Source: Sandaracinaceae bacterium (GTDB lineage Bacteria > Myxococcota_A > Polyangia > Polyangiales > Houyiibacteriaceae). From it: 64,000 nucleotides of DNA. Both the position numbers and the translations under genes were made by a program. Positions 8,624-16,417 of this stretch are shown here, piece after piece (the stretch's first letter is position 1; every line of letters starts with the position of its first letter). A model generated the notes under the pieces. The model searched no databases. It had not been told where the DNA came from and saw only the letters and a list, made by a program, of their open reading frames with translations. The stretch spans positions 206,877 through 270,876 of the forward strand of contig JADJJE010000051.1 in assembly GCA_016706685.1 (NCBI GenBank). Direction: 5' to 3'.

Positions 8624-9487
8624 ATGACCGTGAGCGCCATGCCCGAGGACACCAAGGCCCCCCGTCGGGGGCGCGGCCTGACGCCCTCTGGGGCCCGCCT
8701 GATCGTCACCACCGTGGCCGCCAGCTGCGCGTTCGTGGTGCTGGCGCTGCCGCGTCCGGTGGCTCCCCAGCCGCCCGTCCTGTTCCCCGCCGACGCCGAG
8801 CGCGAGCTGCCCGAGACGCTGGCCCGCGAGCAGGAACAAGCCCGTGCCGCACAGGGTCTCACGGGCCAGGCGTTCGAGCGGCTGCAGCGGCTCGAGGCCG
8901 AGCAGGGGCGCGCCGAAGTGGGCCCGGGCGAGCCCGCCGGCGTGTCGCAGGAGCGGCACCTCGGCCTCATGCGGCTGCTGGTGCTGGTGGAGCGCGAGCA
9001 CGAAGGGGCCACCGTGGCGTTGCGTGCCGAGGCGCTGGTCGGGCTGTGGCCCGCGCTGCGCGGTGCGCTCGAGCCCACGGCCGAGCAAGAGGCGCTTGGC
9101 AGCTTCCCGCGCATGCTGGAGCGCTACGGTGCCGCACGCGATGGCCGCCGCCTGGCTCCCAAGAGCGTGGTGCACGCCATGTTCAAGGCGCGCTGGAACG
9201 TGCTGCACGGGCTCGACCAGACCGACGGCTTCACGCCCGCCGAGGCGCGCGCCTTCTGGGGCTGGGCGGCCGCCAACGCGCCGGCCGAGGCGCACGCGCT
9301 GCGCCTCGAGGCCATTCGCGGGTACGCCGAGGCCGATGGTCCAGCCACGCGCGAGCTGGTGGCCTACGGCGCCTACCACGCCGAAGAGTACGCTCGCGCC
9401 GCGCGGCTCTACGACGAACTCTTCGAAGAGACGGGATTCCTTCGGCACCGGAATCACGGGCGCGCGGCGCTGCTGGCGAGCGAGTAA
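8624..9487 (+). CDS. Membrane-anchored protein of unknown function
   Basis: A 287-residue protein with a basic N-terminus, one hydrophobic segment (residues ~25-43) and a long soluble alpha-helical part rich in Ala, Glu and Arg. The C-terminal ~60 residues (AYGAYHAEEYARAARLYDEL) look like a degenerate TPR hairpin. It lies upstream of three AIM24 genes on the same strand, with a 52-bp gap. No family was recognised. Confidence 0.65.
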   Translation: MTVSAMPEDTKAPRRGRGLTPSGARLIVTTVAASCAFVVLALPRPVAPQPPVLFPADAERELPETLAREQEQARAAQGLTGQAFERLQRLEAEQGRAEVGPGEPAGVSQERHLGLMRLLVLVEREHEGATVALRAEALVGLWPALRGALEPTAEQEALGSFPRMLERYGAARDGRRLAPKSVVHAMFKARWNVLHGLDQTDGFTPAEARAFWGWAAANAPAEAHALRLEAIRGYAEADGPATRELVAYGAYHAEEYARAARLYDELFEETGFLRHRNHGRAALLASE

Positions 9488-9539
9488 CCGCGCAAACGAC
9501 GCTTGATTTCTACGGCCAGACTGGAGTACCAGTGGCCGC

Positions 9540-10294
9540 ATGGAAGCTGCTCCCGCGACCGCGCCCTACGCGCCCCAGATGGTCCACGCTCCGAGCGGTG
9601 TGCCGCACGAGATCACGCACGGGCCGTCCTTCGCCATGCTGCGTGTGGACCTGCCCGCCAACGTGGAGGTGGTCACCGAGGCCGGCTCCATGGTGGCGCG
9701 CCACAGCCACGTGAAGATGGACGTCAAGCTCAACGCCGGCTCGGCGTCGGGCTTCTTCGCCAAGTTCAAGGCCTTCATGATCGCCATGATCCGCAAGATC
9801 ATCGGCGGCGAGACCTTCTTCGTGAACCACTTCTCGTCGGCCAACGGCGGCAGTGTGTGGATCGCCCCGCAGATGTCGGGCCAGATCACGCACCGCCGCA
9901 TGAACGGCGAGACGCTCACGCTCAGCTCGGGCGCGTTCCTCGCCTCGGTCGGCACGTTCGACGTGAAGATGAAGTTCGGCGGCATCCGCAGCCTGCTGGC
10001 CAAGGAGGGCGCGTTCTTCCTCAAATCCAGGGCCAGGGCGACCTCTGGTTCAACAGCTACGGCGGCGTGCACGCGGTGCCCGTCAACGGCCAGTACCTGG
10101 TGGACAACGGCCACCTGGTGGGCTTCGAGGGCAACCTCACGTTCGACATCAAGACCGCGGGCGGTGGCCTGATGGGCTTCATGGCGTCGGGCGAGGGCCT
10201 GGTCTGTCAGTTCAACGGCACGGGCACGGTCTACCTGCAGTCGCGCAACACGGGCGCGCTGGTGGACTGGATCACCCGGCTCCTTCCTCTTTGA
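9540..10294 (+). CDS. AIM24 / TIGR00266 family protein, copy 1 (frameshifted)
   Basis: The first of three tandem genes for small beta-helical proteins of the AIM24 (TIGR00266) family, whose role is unclear in bacteria. The N-terminal part reads in one frame up to ...GAFFLK. The rest (IQGQGDLWFNSYGG...) continues in another frame, so one base is missing near 10025. Restoring it gives about 250 residues matching the other two copies in phrases such as SFAMLRVDLP, AGSMVA, GGETFF, GSGEGLVCQF-like and TRxP ends. The start is the ATG at 9540. The shift may be a sequencing error or real decay of this copy. Confidence 0.8.
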
Positions 10295-10315
10295 TCCCAG
10301 CGCGGAGTCTCAAGC

Positions 10316-10990
10316 ATGCAATTCGAGATCGCATACAGGCCCGGCCAGTCCATGGCGCGGGCGGTCCTCGCCCCCGGGGAGCAGCTGGTGGCCGAGTCCG
10401 GCGCCATGGTGGGCATGTCCACCAACGTGCACATGGAGACGAGCGCGGGCGGCATGAAGGCGGGCTTGAAGCGCCTGTTCGGCGGCGAGTCGTTCTTCCG
10501 CAACACCTTCACCGCGCAGGGCGGCCCCGGCGAGGTGCTGCTGGGCCAGGTGCTGTGCGGCGACATGATCGCGCTCGACATGAACGCCGAGGGCTACTTC
10601 GTGCAGTCGGCCAGCTACATCGCTAGCTCCGCCGGCGTGAACATCGACACCAAGGTGGGCGGCTTCCGCAGCTTCTTCGCCGGCGAGGGCGTCTTCGTGC
10701 TCAAAGCCACCGCGTCGGCCCCCGGCCAGCTGCTGGTGGGGGCCTTCGGCGGCATCCAAGAGCTGCGCTGCGACGGCAACATCGTCATCGACACGGGGCA
10801 CCTGGTCGCGTGGGACGCGGGCCTCCAGTACAAGGTGGGCAAGAGCGCCGAGGGCTGGCTCGACAGCTTCCTCTCGGGCGAGGGCCTGGTGTGTCACTTC
10901 AGCGGCCAGGGCCGCATCTGGATTCAAACCCGCAACCCCGTGGAATACGGGCGCGGCGTGGGGGCCATGCTGCCCCCGCGGGAGGCCTGA
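10316..10990 (+). CDS. AIM24 / TIGR00266 family protein, copy 2
   Basis: A 224-residue intact member of the AIM24 family. It contains the family landmarks ESGAMVGM near the N-terminus, FGGESFFRNTF, GGFRSFFAGEGVF and the C-terminal SGEGLVCHFSGQGRIWIQTRNP. It starts 21 bp after copy 1 and is separated from copy 3 by only 2 bp, so the three genes probably form one operon. Homologues are predicted to assemble as homo- or hetero-oligomers; three unequal copies side by side suggest a hetero-oligomer here, which is an inference. Confidence 0.85.
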   Translation: MQFEIAYRPGQSMARAVLAPGEQLVAESGAMVGMSTNVHMETSAGGMKAGLKRLFGGESFFRNTFTAQGGPGEVLLGQVLCGDMIALDMNAEGYFVQSASYIASSAGVNIDTKVGGFRSFFAGEGVFVLKATASAPGQLLVGAFGGIQELRCDGNIVIDTGHLVAWDAGLQYKVGKSAEGWLDSFLSGEGLVCHFSGQGRIWIQTRNPVEYGRGVGAMLPPREA

Positions 10991-10992
10991 GC

Positions 10993-11679
10993 ATGCAGTA
11001 CCAGCTGGTGGACAAGCCCGACTTCGCCGTCATTCAGGTGCGCTTCGATCAACCCGGTGAGCAGCTCATCGCGGAGTCGGGCGCCATGGTGGCGCGTGAC
11101 GCCGGCATCGAGATGAAGAGCTCCATCCAGGGGGGCTTGGGCGGCGCGCTCAAGCGCAAGATGCTGGGCGGCGAGAGCCTCTTCCAGAACACGTTCACGG
11201 CCACGCAGGCCGGGCAGAGCATCTGGCTCGCGCCCGCGCCCGAGGGCGACATCGTGAACCTGGACATGAACGGGCAGCACGAGCTCATGCTCAACTCGGG
11301 GGCCTACCTGGCGTCGGCGCCCACGGTGAACCTCGACACCAAGTGGGGCGGCGCCAAGGGCTTCTTCAGCGGCACCGGCTTCTTCCTGCTCAAGTGCTCG
11401 GGCCACGGCCCGCTCTTCTTCAACGCCTTCGGCGGCATCCACGCGGTGGACGTGGGCCCCGCCGGGTACATCGTGGACACCGACCACGTGGTGGGCTTCA
11501 CCACCGGCCTCAACTACCAGGTCACCAAGGTGGGCGGCCTCAAGAGCCTGTTCCTCGGCGGCGAGGGTCTGGTCTGCCGCTTCCAGGGGCAGGGCCGCCT
11601 GTGGATCTCCACGCGCGCCCCGGGCGGGCTCGCGTCGTTCCTGCACCCGTTCCGGCGGGTGAAGCCGAAGAGCAACTAG
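10993..11679 (+). CDS. AIM24 / TIGR00266 family protein, copy 3
   Basis: A 228-residue AIM24-family protein starting at ATG 10993, 2 bp after the stop of copy 2. It shows the same order of motifs: ESGAMVAR, LGGESLFQNTF, GGAKGFFSGTGFF, GGIHAVDVG, GGEGLVCRFQGQGRLWISTR. The C-terminus is basic (RRVKPKSN). Twenty-one bases after its stop begins the giant inverted-repeat element A, which may end this transcription unit. Confidence 0.85.
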   Translation: MQYQLVDKPDFAVIQVRFDQPGEQLIAESGAMVARDAGIEMKSSIQGGLGGALKRKMLGGESLFQNTFTATQAGQSIWLAPAPEGDIVNLDMNGQHELMLNSGAYLASAPTVNLDTKWGGAKGFFSGTGFFLLKCSGHGPLFFNAFGGIHAVDVGPAGYIVDTDHVVGFTTGLNYQVTKVGGLKSLFLGGEGLVCRFQGQGRLWISTRAPGGLASFLHPFRRVKPKSN

Positions 11680-11700
11680 CCAAAGCCCGCGATCACGGCC

Positions 11701-12315
11701 CACGTAGTCGTAGTCGTAGTCGTGGACGTTGACGTGGTCGTCCTCGTGCTCGTTGACGTGCTCGTGCTCGTGCTCGTACTCGTCGGCCTTGACGGCGACG
11801 ACCCCGTGAGCGCGACCCAGCCGAGCTCTCTGGCACTGATGCGCTGGGCCGCTTGGATCGGGAATTAGTCCAAAAAACAAGGACAATTGGCACCCCGGGT
11901 TGAAACGGTTGAAACCCGGGGCAGCATCCCAGGCCTGGGCAGGAGCGGAAGTCCCCCCCTCCGGGGGCGGACTGCGAAGTCGAGAAGCTGGCTCCGTTGT
12001 CGCGGTGGTGCTCGGACGACTCGAGCTCGGGACCCGAGGGGCCGCCGAATTTCGTGAGCGCAGTCCTCCACGAAGGGGGGACTTCCGCTTCATTCGGGGC
12101 CTGGGATGCTGCCCCCGAACTTCAGTAACTTCAGTCCGGGGTGCTAAATGAGCCTTGAATCAAGGGCTATGGTGAGGATCGGCCGAGCTCTGTCGAGCCC
12201 TGGGTCGTCGCCTTCGTCGTCGAGGCCACGAATACGAGCACGAGCACGAGCACGTCAACGAGCACGAGGACGTCCACGTCCACGTCAACGTCAACGTTCC
12301 TCCACGTCCACGTGG
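11701..12315. repeat. Element A: ~600-bp nested imperfect palindrome
   Basis: The interval between the AIM24 operon and the GT2 gene is almost entirely palindromic. The outer left arm (about 11718-11790) is an imperfect hexanucleotide string of the GTCGTN/GTNGAC type. Its reverse complement recurs at about 12227-12300. The 40-base core at 11743-11782 differs from the reverse complement of the right arm at one position and is also found in element B. Between the arms lie a second, unrelated inverted repeat (11891-12142, listed separately) and a short loop. The element starts 21 bp after a stop codon. It has no credible ORF: translations give only strings such as VLVLVDV or EHEHEHVNEHE. Confidence 0.85.
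11891..12142. repeat. Inner inverted repeat of element A
   Basis: The left arm 11891-11976 and the right arm 12059-12142 are imperfect reverse complements. Shared blocks include CACCCCGG, GGGGCAGCATCCCAGGC, AGCGGAAGTCCCCCC and GGACTGCG. The left arm also contains its own small hairpin (CCCCGGGTT pairing with AACCCGGGG, 11892-11920). The 82-base loop carries a near-perfect CTCGGG/CCCGAG stem (12026-12038). The composition is unlike the outer hexanucleotide arms, so this is probably a distinct dispersed repeat or miniature element inserted within, or captured by, element A. Confidence 0.75.
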
Positions 12316-12375
12316 GAGGAGGATTCAGCTGCGGTGGTCGACTCCCGCGAGCCACGCTGATAGAAAGCGGGCTCC

Positions 12376-13119
12376 GTGACGTCGCCCGCGCAGCCCGATC
12401 CCACTCCCGAGAGCGAGCGCGCGCCCGTGCTCAGCGTGGTCATGCCCGCCTACAACGAGGAGGCCACGGTGCTGGCCACCATCGAGCGCGTGCTGGCCGT
12501 GCCGCTCGACCTCGAGCTCATCGTGGTGGACGACGGCTCGGTGGACGCCACGCGCACGCTGCTGCACCAGCACTACAGCGAGCACCCGCGGGTGCGCGTG
12601 ATCTTCCAGCCCTTCAACCAGGGCAAGGGGGCCGCGTGCCGCACGGGCTTCGCGCACGCGCGCGGGCAGTACGTGGTCATCCAGGACGCCGACGCGGAGT
12701 ACGACCCCAACGAGCTGCCCAAGCTGCTGGAGCCGCTGCTGGACGACCGCGCCGAGGTGGTGTTCGGCAGCCGCTACCTGCACGCCGCCCCCGCGCTGCG
12801 CCGCAGCTGGCACACGCGCGCCAACGGCGTGTTCACGGCCATGAGCAACGCCGTCACGCCCATGAAGTTCACGGACGTGCACACCTGCTACAAGCTGGTG
12901 CGGCGCGACATCCTGCTGGGCCTCGAGCTGCGCGAGCCGGGCTTCGGCATGGACCAAGAGCTGGCCATCAAGGTGGCGCAGCAGGGCTGCCGCATCGTGG
13001 AGGTGCCCATCCGCTACGAGCCGCGCGGGTATGCGGCGGGCAAGAAGCTGGGCCCGCTCGACGCCGCGCGCATCGCCTGGTGCATCGCCAAGTACGGCGT
13101 GCCCGGGCTGCTGCGCTGA
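12376..13119 (+). CDS. Family 2 glycosyltransferase (dolichol-phosphate mannose synthase-like)
   Basis: A 247-residue soluble GT-A fold transferase without membrane segments. The N-terminal SVVMPAYNEE, the nucleotide-binding DDGSVDAT and the metal-binding QDADAEY (DXD) are all present, followed by GSRY and a DVHTCYK motif typical of DPM1/GtrB-like enzymes that charge polyprenyl phosphate with a hexose. The GTG start at 12376 is the only suitable one. Its product could feed the GT-C transferase at 4317, but the two genes are 6 kb apart and the link is an inference. It is preceded by element A. Confidence 0.87.
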   Translation: MTSPAQPDPTPESERAPVLSVVMPAYNEEATVLATIERVLAVPLDLELIVVDDGSVDATRTLLHQHYSEHPRVRVIFQPFNQGKGAACRTGFAHARGQYVVIQDADAEYDPNELPKLLEPLLDDRAEVVFGSRYLHAAPALRRSWHTRANGVFTAMSNAVTPMKFTDVHTCYKLVRRDILLGLELREPGFGMDQELAIKVAQQGCRIVEVPIRYEPRGYAAGKKLGPLDAARIAWCIAKYGVPGLLR

Positions 13120-13131
13120 GCGGGCAGCGGC

Positions 13132-13578
13132 CTACTCGAGCGGCGCTCCACGCAGACCATGATGCTGGGCCACGCGCTGCAGCGTGGCGAGCAGGGCCGC
13201 ACGCTCGTCCGCGTCCAGGTGGCCAAAGGCCTCTGCGTCGTTCTGGTCGGCCAAGGCCGCGAGCTGCGGCACCAGGCGGCGACCCGCAGCCGCGAGGGCG
13301 ACTCGCTGGGCCCGACGGTCGTGCTCGTCGGCCACGCACGTGACTAGGCGCTTGGCCACCAGGCGGTCCACCAGCTTCGAGACGGCCCCGCGCGTGAGGC
13401 CCACGCCCTCGGCCAGCTGGCTGGGGCGCGCGCTGGCATGGTCGAAGAGCCAGCGCAGCACCACCCACTCGGCCACGGTGACGCCTTGCGCTTCCACCTT
13501 GGTCTTGAAGGCGTGCGACACGTGGTTGGACACGAAGCGCAGCCAGTAGCCCAGGTGGGCTTCGAGCGCGCTGGTCAC
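13132..13578 (-). CDS. MarR family transcriptional regulator
   Basis: A 148-residue winged-helix regulator. The core reads VAEWVVLRWLFDH, ARPSQLAEGVGLTRGAVSKLVDRL (recognition helix) and the wing VADEHDRRAQRVALAAAGR, the standard MarR arrangement. Its GTG start overlaps the stop of the upstream DUF1398 gene (GTGA), so the two are translationally coupled. It probably represses its own operon in response to a small ligand; no operator was recognised. Confidence 0.9.
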   Translation of the reverse strand: MTSALEAHLGYWLRFVSNHVSHAFKTKVEAQGVTVAEWVVLRWLFDHASARPSQLAEGVGLTRGAVSKLVDRLVAKRLVTCVADEHDRRAQRVALAAAGRRLVPQLAALADQNDAEAFGHLDADERAALLATLQRVAQHHGLRGAPLE

Positions 13579-13985
13579 TCCGGGGCCTTGGGGAAGAGCT
13601 CCACGTGGGTCTCGGCGGTGCGCCCGTAGTAGACCACGCGCTTGCCGAGGAACGACACCAGGTAGCCCGCGCAGCCGGCGCCGCGCACCTTGCTGCAGAA
13701 GCCCAGGTACGTGTAGCCGGGGGCGTTGGCCTGCGCCTCGCGCACGGCCTGCTCCACGATGCTGGCCTCGAAGGCCGGCGCTACGGGGCCCGCGATGTCG
13801 TGAGCGGCCACCTCGGCGCCCTCGCCGTTGGGGAGGTGGTAGGTGACGACGCCACGCCGGTAGTCCACGTGGTAGCCCTCGAAGCCCGCTTCCAGCAGGG
13901 CGCCGATGATGGCGGGGAAGCTCATGGTGCCGTCGTGAGCCGCGTGCATGCAGCGCTCGGCCGTCTCTCGCTGGGTGGGGTTCAT
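13575..13985 (-). CDS. DUF1398 (YbcV-like) family protein
   Basis: A 136-residue protein resembling the DUF1398 family (YbcV of E. coli and relatives), small cytosolic proteins of unknown function. Typical features are the N-terminal helix with MSFPAIIGALLEAGFEGYHVDYRRG, the YHLPNGE strand and a C-terminal GYLVSFLGKRVVYYGR. The ATG at 13985 is chosen because GGAGG lies 5 bases upstream; an in-frame TTG four codons earlier is less likely. The gene is the first of a two-gene operon with the MarR regulator. DUF1398 genes are often transferred horizontally. Confidence 0.82.
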   Translation of the reverse strand: MNPTQRETAERCMHAAHDGTMSFPAIIGALLEAGFEGYHVDYRRGVVTYHLPNGEGAEVAAHDIAGPVAPAFEASIVEQAVREAQANAPGYTYLGFCSKVRGAGCAGYLVSFLGKRVVYYGRTAETHVELFPKAPE

Positions 13986-14102
13986 GCTGACCTCCAATTC
14001 ACCATGACGGCATATGGTTTCCTAGGCAACTAAATGGTGGACGACGGCGCATGCGTGCGCTTCGCGGTAGGCGCGTGGCCACGGCAACGGTACCCTCGCG
14101 GG

Positions 14103-14999
14103 ATGGCACGCATCCTGTTCACGCCTCCCACGTCGGAGTACCAGGTCCCCACCGACGGCAGCTTCCGCATCCGCAAGGCGCCCACCAAGCCCCCCAAGGA
14201 CATGCGCGGCGATGACGCCAAGAAGGAGAACCAGCAGGCCCTCAAAGAGCACGTGAAGGTCATCTCCGAGCTGCAGGAGCGGCTCTACGCGGCGGACCGG
14301 CACAGCGTGCTCCTGGTGTTCCAGGCCATGGACGCGGCCGGCAAGGACGGCACCATCCGCGCGCTCTTGAGCGGCGTGAACCCGGCAGGCTGCAACGTGC
14401 AGGCGTTCAAGTCGCCGTCCAGCAAGGAGCTCGACCACGACTTCTTGTGGCGCGTCAGCCAGGCGCTGCCGGAGCGCGGGCGCATCGGCGTGTTCAACCG
14501 CAGCCACTACGAAGAGGTGCTGGCCGTGCGCGTGCACCCGCCCTACCTCGAGGCGCAGAACCTGCCCACGCCGAAGGCCAGCGGCGCCGACGTCTGGAAG
14601 CACAGGCACGAGTCCATCAACGAGTTCGAGAAGCACCTGGCGCGCAACGGCACGGTCATCCTCAAGTTCTTCCTGAACGTGTCGAAGGAGGAGCAGCGTG
14701 TGCGCCTCCTGGCTCGCATCGACGAGCCCGACAGCAACTGGAAGTTCGACCCGCGGGACCTGCGCGAGCGCGCGCTGTGGCCGCAGTACATGCACGCCTT
14801 CGAGGACACGCTGCGCAGCACGTCCACGCCGTGGGCGCCGTGGTACGCCATCCCGGCCGACGACAAGGCCTTCATGCGCCGCGAGATCGCGCGTTTGGTG
14901 CGCGAGACCATGGAGGGCTTGAAGCTCAAGTTTCCGAAGGTATCCTCTGAGCAACTGGCCGAGATGAAGCGCCTGCGTGAGGTGCTGGCGGCCGAGTGA
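14103..14999 (+). CDS. Polyphosphate kinase 2 family nucleotide phosphotransferase
   Basis: A 298-residue PPK2-type enzyme, which transfers phosphate between polyphosphate and nucleoside mono- or diphosphates. The Walker A box MDAAGKDG lies at 76-83 and the Walker B-like GVFNRSHYEEV near 122-132. The lid region with basic residues (EEQRVRLLARIDEP) follows. Length and the N-terminal extension match the single-domain PPK2 subgroup annotated as polyphosphate:nucleotide phosphotransferases. The ATG at 14103 is preferred to an upstream ATG at 14034 because homologous sequence begins there. Confidence 0.9.
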   Translation: MARILFTPPTSEYQVPTDGSFRIRKAPTKPPKDMRGDDAKKENQQALKEHVKVISELQERLYAADRHSVLLVFQAMDAAGKDGTIRALLSGVNPAGCNVQAFKSPSSKELDHDFLWRVSQALPERGRIGVFNRSHYEEVLAVRVHPPYLEAQNLPTPKASGADVWKHRHESINEFEKHLARNGTVILKFFLNVSKEEQRVRLLARIDEPDSNWKFDPRDLRERALWPQYMHAFEDTLRSTSTPWAPWYAIPADDKAFMRREIARLVRETMEGLKLKFPKVSSEQLAEMKRLREVLAAE

Positions 15000-15011
15000 G
15001 CACAGCGGTTG

Positions 15012-15947
15012 ATGGCGAGTGAGGTCTTTCGAATTGGCGTGGTAGGCGACGTTCACCAGCAATGGGACGAAGAGGACGCCCTCGCTCTCGACGCCCAAGG
15101 CTACGACTTGATCCTGATCACGGGTGACCTCGGCAGCTACCGCGCGAACGACGCCGCGGTGGTGGCGCGCCGCGTGGCTGCGCTGCGCACGCCAGCCATC
15201 GCCATCGCCGGGAACCACGACGCGGTGCACGCGGCGCAGCTCATCTCGGAGGCCATCCCGCAGGCCAAGCTGCTGCGCACGCTGCTGAGCGTGGGCCAGC
15301 ACGCGCGCGTGGACGCGCTGAGCCAGGCGCTCGGGCCCGTGACGCTGGGCGGCTACAGCGTGCACCCGGTGAACGAGCGGCTGTACGTGGTGGTGGCGCG
15401 CCCGCACTCCATGGGCGGCCCTTCGCTCGCGTTCGTGCCGCAGCTGAGCACGCGCTTTGGCGTGAAGACCATGGAGGACTCGGTGGCGCGCCTGACCGCC
15501 TGTGTGGACCAGACCCCGCCGGACGCGCTGCTGGTGTTCCTGGCGCACAACGCCTGCACGGGGCACGGGGCCACGCGCACCGACATCGCGGGGCGTGACT
15601 TCCACCGCGACGAGGGCGACTGGGGTGACCCCGACCTGCGCGCGGCCCTGCAGCACGCGAAGGCGCAGGGCCGGCGCGTTCTGGCCGTGGTGTCGGGCCA
15701 CATGCACCTCTCGCTGCGCGGGGGCGGCTGGCGCACGGACCACGTGCTGGAGGACGGCACCCTGCACCTGAACGCGGCCGACGTGCCGCGGCATCGCCGG
15801 GACAAGCGCGGCGGGCCGGTGAGCGCTCGGCACCACGTGCGCCTGCTGGTGGACCTGAGCGCCGGCACTGCCCGCTGCGAGCACGTGTGGGTGCCCACGG
15901 GAGAGCGCGGCGAGGTGCAGGGCACGCGCATGTCGCAGGTGCCTTAG
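15012..15947 (+). CDS. Calcineurin-like metallophosphoesterase
   Basis: A 311-residue two-metal phosphoesterase. Metal-binding blocks appear in order: GDVH (residues ~11-14), GDLG, GNHD, then LAHNACTG and a C-terminal SGHMH. The layout and length resemble the TIGR04168 family of cyanobacteria and plants, whose substrate is not known. Starts at TTG 15009 and ATG 15012 are both possible. It follows the PPK2 gene by 12 bp, so the pair may be one operon acting on phosphorylated metabolites. Element B begins 36 bp after its stop. Confidence 0.87.
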   Translation: MASEVFRIGVVGDVHQQWDEEDALALDAQGYDLILITGDLGSYRANDAAVVARRVAALRTPAIAIAGNHDAVHAAQLISEAIPQAKLLRTLLSVGQHARVDALSQALGPVTLGGYSVHPVNERLYVVVARPHSMGGPSLAFVPQLSTRFGVKTMEDSVARLTACVDQTPPDALLVFLAHNACTGHGATRTDIAGRDFHRDEGDWGDPDLRAALQHAKAQGRRVLAVVSGHMHLSLRGGGWRTDHVLEDGTLHLNAADVPRHRRDKRGGPVSARHHVRLLVDLSAGTARCEHVWVPTGERGEVQGTRMSQVP

Positions 15948-15982
15948 GGGCCGCCGGGGGCCCGGAGGGCCCCGTTCATCGC

Positions 15983-16313
15983 CGAACGTAGACGTGGTCG
16001 TAGACGTAGACGTGGTCGTAGCCGTACTCGTGCTCGTTGACGTGCTCGTGCTCGTGCTCGTACTCGAGTCCCCACCCCCCGCCGCGCATCGCCGAGCCGC
16101 GTGCGATTGGGAACTCCACGTAGCCGCGGAGAATCGTTTTGGAGCAGTCTGTGGCAATGGCCGCGGAATCGATGGAGCAGGTGTCGGCTCGGGGCGGCGA
16201 GAGTGGCTGTCGGTCGACATCGATGTCGGCGAGTACGAGCACGAGCACGAGCACGTCAACGAGCACGAGTACGGCTACGACCACGTCTACGTCAACGTCA
16301 ACGTCTACGTTCG
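15983..16313. repeat. Element B: 84-bp near-perfect inverted repeats
   Basis: The left arm 15983-16066 and right arm 16230-16313 are reverse complements with only 3 mismatches in 84 positions. Both are hexanucleotide-like strings (GTCGTAGACGTG..., CGAGCACGAGCACG...). The 40-base stretch at 16027-16066 is identical to 11743-11782 in element A. The 163-base spacer is of normal composition and has no clear gene. As RNA or cruciform DNA this would be one of the longest perfect hairpins expected in a bacterial genome. The predicted translations (DVDVDVDVVVAVLV, EHEHEHVNEHE) are by-products of the repeat. Confidence 0.92.
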
Positions 16314-16347
16314 TTGTCGGCGACATCTGGAGCCGCGACGGAAAAGG

Positions 16348-16381
16348 GACGGGCGGAACACCCGAAGATGTCCCGCCCGTC
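16348..16381. terminator. Terminator-like hairpin after element B
   Basis: GACGGGCGGAACA and TGTCCCGCCCGTC form 13-base arms with one mismatch around an 8-base loop. There is no T tract on either side, so intrinsic termination is uncertain, but the stem is very stable and lies 35 bp beyond element B and downstream of the metallophosphoesterase gene. It could equally end the minus-strand RNA candidate that reads toward it. Confidence 0.45.
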
Positions 16382-16417
16382 TGAGCTTTCGGGGGCCCTC
16401 AGCTGGGAGCGTCCCGT

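Noticed and set aside
11701..12315. CRISPR array or IS element for element A
   Set aside because: No regular spacers or direct repeats, and no transposase frame between the inverted arms.
11693..12360. Short Arg-rich and Val/Asp-rich frames in element A
   Set aside because: These arise from the low-complexity arms; codon use and composition are unlike neighbouring genes.
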